NCBI RefSeq assembly: GCF_964656455.1
Contig: NC_135725.1
Coordinates: 49,917,688-49,981,687, forward strand
Direction of reading: 5' to 3'
Source: Halichoerus grypus
Taxonomy: Eukaryota; Chordata; Mammalia; Carnivora; Phocidae
DNA: 64,000 nt
Part shown: piece after piece, positions 60,296 to 64,000 of the stretch
Numbering within the stretch: position 1 is the first letter of the stretch
Layout of the letters: every line of letters starts with the position of its first letter
Made by a program: the position numbers and the translations under genes
Notes under the pieces: model-generated
Databases searched by the model: none
What the model saw: only the letters and a program-made list of their open reading frames with translations
Told to the model about the DNA's origin: nothing

Positions 60296-60674
60296 TGTCT
60301 TAGTCATCTAAGGCTGCTTTAACATTATGCCGTACACTATGTGGCTTAAACAATAGACATTTATTTCTCACAGTTCTGGAGGCTAGGAGATCCAATATCA
60401 AGATTTGCAGATTTAGATCCTGGTGAAGAGCCTTCTTCCTGGTTTGCAGACTGCTACATTCTCTCTGTGTCCTCACAAGGCAGAGAGAGGAAGCTCTAGT
60501 GTTGTTACACTTCTTCTAAGGACACTAATCCTATTATGGGAGCTCTACCTTCATGACCTCATCTGAACCTAATTACCTCCAAAAGACCCTACTTCCTAAT
60601 ACTATCACATTGGGGGTTAGGGCTTCAACATATGAATTTGGGAGGGGGGGCACACAAACATTAAGCCCATAACA
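60296..60674 (-). mobile_element. ERVL-MaLR LTR, minus strand
   Basis: Reversed MaLR LTR with TGTCTTAGTCATCTAAGGCT at its left and CCCATAACA at its right. Between them: TATTTCTCACAGTTCTGGAG, GTGTCCTCACAAGGCAGAGA, CTTCATGACCTCATCTGAAC, CACATTGGGGGTTAGGGCTT. Same superfamily as the LTR at 36060 but in the opposite orientation. Confidence 0.9.
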
Positions 60675-60689
60675 ATATGTAACTATTAA

Positions 60690-61130
60690 CTATTGGGTTT
60701 TATCTAAAGGAAATGGGGACCTATTTTACCATTTCAAGAAGGCCAGTGAAATAATCAGATTTGCATTTTAAAAAGCCATATTTTTTGGAATGGGTTAAAA
60801 TGGGCAAAACTGGGGATAAGAATCCCTATTAGTGATTGGGATAGTAATTCAAGTAATAAATGCAGTTGATGTAGATAGGATAATGGCTGTAAAAGGAAAA
60901 ATTGTACCAATTATAGAGATGTTCAAGAGGTCAACCCAACAGCACTTTGCTATAGTTTCTGGCTTAAGAAATTGGGAGCTAGAATTATCTTCTATTGAAA
61001 TTTGGGCTGCAGGATGGGATCTGTGTTTACCCCTAAAGGAAATTTCTATGTTTTTTTTTGGCTCACATTGTAGGTTCTTTCAGGGCATCTGCATGGAGAT
61101 GGTGAGTATAGTGTTGGATATTTAGTTTTG
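60690..61130 (+). repeat. L2 fragment (downstream of MaLR), plus strand
   Basis: GGCCAGTGAAATAATCAGAT then TTGCATTTTAAAAAGCCATA, GTTTCTGGCTTAAGAAATTG and GCATCTGCATGGAGATGGTG follow L2 order. Its first part overlaps in L2 position with the end of the fragment at 59285-59705. Confidence 0.65.
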
Positions 61131-61923
61131 AGAATCTAGAGAGAAAATAATTCATCACTAAATTTTCATAATATCTGTGCTTGAACCACAGAAATCAGTA
61201 ACAGGGTGTTAAAAATTTATTGTATAGTGTGTTGCTTATATAAGCTTTAACTTAAATTTTATTAAAATAACACTAACGAAGGAGACTGTTTAGTATTTAT
61301 TAGCTTCAGTTTTCTTTAATTTTTTATCATTTTATAAGTGAAAGAAAACTGAGGATAATAGATATAATACAGCCTACCAAAATCTAACAGAATTTAATGG
61401 AGACAGAACTTAAACTCACTTCTCCGTATTGCCTTGCCAAGGTCCTAGCAGAAGTACCTTGTTGTTTTAGGACCTCAGGTTCATCATATATCAAAAGGAT
61501 GTAGGCTATCCCTTCTAATTCAAGAGCCTATAAATTGATGTCTAGAAAGCCATTGTTTCTGTACAGCCGAAACTTCCATAAAACCAAGACAGTAATATTT
61601 ATAGGCCAATTTAGCTTCAACTATAAGCTTAGCCTACAGGACAAATTTGAAATCTTTTTTTTTTTTTTTTGGTTGAGGGAGGTTTGAAAGAGAGAGATGA
61701 TCAGTATTTCTGCATTGTCAGTTAAATATCAGACTATTATAATAAAGTAAATGCCACTGTACAATTAGGATAATAGCTCCTCATTTTACCTTTCATAGGC
61801 AACAATATTCTGTACTTAAAAATGAGAGTCTGAAAAAAATGAGTCAGAACACTTTTTTGTTTGGTATAATTTATTAGATCTTCAGAATACTTTCATCCAG
61901 AACAATGAAATTTAGCTTACTAA
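61131..61923. other. Non-coding stretch, faint MIR
   Basis: No gene. 61300-61440 may be a reversed MIR (TTTATAAGTGAAAGAAAACT, ACAGAACTTAAACTCACTTC). Confidence 0.35.
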
Positions 61924-62135
61924 CTATAGAGAACAAACTGATGGTTACCAGAATGGAGATGGGTAGGTGGATGGGTTAAATTGGTAGTAGGGATTAAGGA
62001 GTGCACTTGTGATGAGCACCAGGTATTGTAAGGAAGTGTTGAATTACTATACTGTACGCCTGAAACTAATATTACACTGTATGTTAACTATGAGAATTAA
62101 AACTTGAAAAAAGTAAGAAAAATAAAAATAATAAA
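61924..62135 (+). mobile_element. LINE-1 3' end, 5'-truncated, plus strand
   Basis: ACTATAGAGAACAAACTGAT, GGGATTAAGGAGTGCACTTG, GATGAGCACCAGGTATTGTA, ATTACACTGTATGTTAACTA, then an A-rich tail. Same subfamily as 15190-15668. Confidence 0.88.
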
Positions 62136-64000
62136 ATTCAAACATTCTCTGGACAGTTTATATAAAGAGTCTGAACTTTTAAAAAAGATATTAGATTTTA
62201 CTTGAAAGGGTGAACATTTATTTATACATATTATATTTAGAAACACAAATGCCAAGTCTTATTAAGGAATATTATTTGGCAGTCTAATGATTGCCAACTC
62301 CCCTAGGAAATCAAGCCTTATATAATGTGAAGAAATAAATTGAGCTGAAAATCAAGATTCTAAAAACAAAGTAACCATCAACATATATGTTTTGGTCTTT
62401 GGTGTCCACTCTCATTCCCAAAGGATGCTTTAGCAGTATCCAATATTCCTAAAATGTAATAATTTTATGCCCAATTTAGGATGAATCTGCTTGCATGATC
62501 TTATTTTGAATGGCTTGCTGATTTTGACTGGTCTGTGCTTTGGCTCAGTAGTCAATGGGGGTAGAATGTATATTTAGCTCTATTAAATGAAGGAGCAAAC
62601 TATCACAACACAGCTTGATGTTTGCACTAATGGGAATCTTCCCAGTCAAATCAGTGGAAGTGATTTTATAGAATATTTATCTTTTGGAGACAGGGACTTA
62701 AGAAATTTATTGCCTCTTTGTGTAGATATTTTCCCACCAGTCTCAAAGAGGCAGTGTTAAACATAATTCTGGAAATGGATCTGAAATTACCACACTCTCT
62801 TTGAAAAATAGATTATTCCATTTGTTTATTATTTCCAAATGACCTCAACTTGAAAATGTAAGCTGAATCTAAATTAGTATGGGATTATTTATGGAAGATT
62901 AGTCAATAGGTTCAGCAGTGTTCTGGACTATCTGTGTTAGATGACACATGGTAGCCAATAGGACCTCTTCACAAATCAACCTAAGGTAATTCACTTGAGA
63001 GGACTAGAACATTTTGGAAAATTTATTAGAGAGTTTGATGCTTTTAAAAGCAGGTAGAAATGGAATGAAATGAACAAGGTGTTATCATGGCTTTAATTTT
63101 ATCTCCATAGAGGTGAGGTTACCTAATGCAAAAGACTCACAAACTACCAACTCAGTCTTTACACTTTATAAAAAGAGTACTTAAAATAGGACTTTATTCT
63201 TAGAAATAAGTAAAAAAATATAAACAATAATAATAAACATTTAAAAATCTAAGAAAGAAAACATTTCAAATTGCTGATCCAGTTCTAGTTCTGAGGATAT
63301 ATATATACCATTAAAATAAAAATTAAAATATGAAAGGATAGCCAAAAAAATGAGAAGAACTCTATGTGGAATAAAGTATAAAACATTTAATTTAATGTCT
63401 AACTCTTTTAAAAATATCCACAGAGGAATAAACTGAAATAAAACTGAAGATACCAGGAGGACAATAAAAGAATGCAAAACAACTAAGCAGAGACTTAGCA
63501 GGATAGAAAATGAAGAACTTATAACTATGCACAGTGGACTTCATTTGCTGGCCCTCAGATTGCTTTTGACACTCTTGTGGAATAGCAAATATAAAGCCAG
63601 GCAGGTATAGCACTTTCAATGGATACTGAGAAATATCTTACAATGGGAAATTCTTCCAGATGGTTAAAAGGAAAAGATTCAATAATTTGATCAAATAAAG
63701 AAGCAGTACAGAAATATTTAGTAATAGATTTTATAATGGGAATGGCTCCTAAGTAAACACATGTTCATTGCCTTTACTGGTGCAGAATATCCTAGGTAAG
63801 TTAGAAGCCCTCATAATTTCTAAAAGTGCAGGTAATATTGCAAAAAAAAAAAAAGTCAAAATCAGTAAATACCACTTTCTGCTAAAAATACACTGTGACA
63901 AAGACACATAATTAAAATGCAAAGTCTCACCATCATAGCTCTCTTGCCATGAAAATCTTTTTGAATGAGGGAATGAAACTTTTGAACAAAATGCAGCTTT
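62136..64000. other. Non-coding stretch to the end of the window
   Basis: AT-rich with no gene or named repeat recognised. The short minus-strand frames at 63241 and 63392 show no domain. Confidence 0.4.

Overview
This 64-kb window is nuclear DNA from a carnivoran mammal. I see no host protein-coding exon, rRNA, tRNA gene or CRISPR array that I can support. The main evidence is twelve carnivore tRNA-Lys-derived SINEs (Can-SINEs) and several carnivore-type LINE-1 copies. The SINE body (an internal region of GACAGAG-type repeats, 'AGCAGGGGGAGTGGGAGAGG', and a head ending in CACCCAGGCGCCCC when read reversed) is unlike the modern dog SINEC_Cf consensus. It is closer to what is usual in arctoid carnivores (bears, mustelids, pinnipeds). 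That placement is inferred from memory of the families, not from a search.

Layout. 0-9 kb: AT-rich unique sequence, a Can-SINE at 1.9 kb, L1 3' fragments at 4.3 and 5.1 kb, a Can-SINE running into an AT microsatellite at 5.4-5.7 kb, and an old L1 ORF2 remnant at 5.8-7.0 kb. 9.06-14.5 kb: one apparently end-to-end minus-strand LINE-1 with decayed ORF1 and ORF2, candidate target-site duplications and a very short leader. 14.8-24 kb: an older SINE, further L1 pieces (including a possible 5'-inverted copy at 18.0-19.95 kb), MER5-type DNA transposon remnants, and a 5'-truncated minus-strand L1 at 22.2-23.8 kb. 24-42 kb: mostly unique AT-rich DNA with MIR/L2 relics, two SINEs in opposite orientation at 29.6 and 30.3 kb, a solitary MaLR LTR at 36.1 kb, a small hAT-like MITE at 38.5 kb, a G-quadruplex-type G cluster at 40.4 kb, and a pair of unexplained related segments at 40.0 and 41.1 kb. 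42-50 kb: a SINE cluster (six copies in about 7 kb). 50.4-51.95 kb: a processed pseudogene of HNRNPA3. 52-64 kb: MIR/L2 relics, an L2-MaLR-L2 block at 59.3-61.1 kb, and an L1 3' end at 61.9 kb.

There is no set of genes acting together here. The window reads as a gene desert or the inside of a large intron, shaped by L1 retrotransposition (LINE-1 itself, SINEs mobilised by L1, and one retrocopied mRNA). I looked for an undescribed biological system and did not find one. The best leads for a second look are the diverged repeat pair at 40.0/41.1 kb, the near-identical 45-bp repeat pair at 26.35/27.55 kb, the candidate twin-primed L1 at 18-20 kb, the short-leader L1 with possible 3' transduction at 9-14.5 kb, and the G-rich cluster at 40.4 kb.
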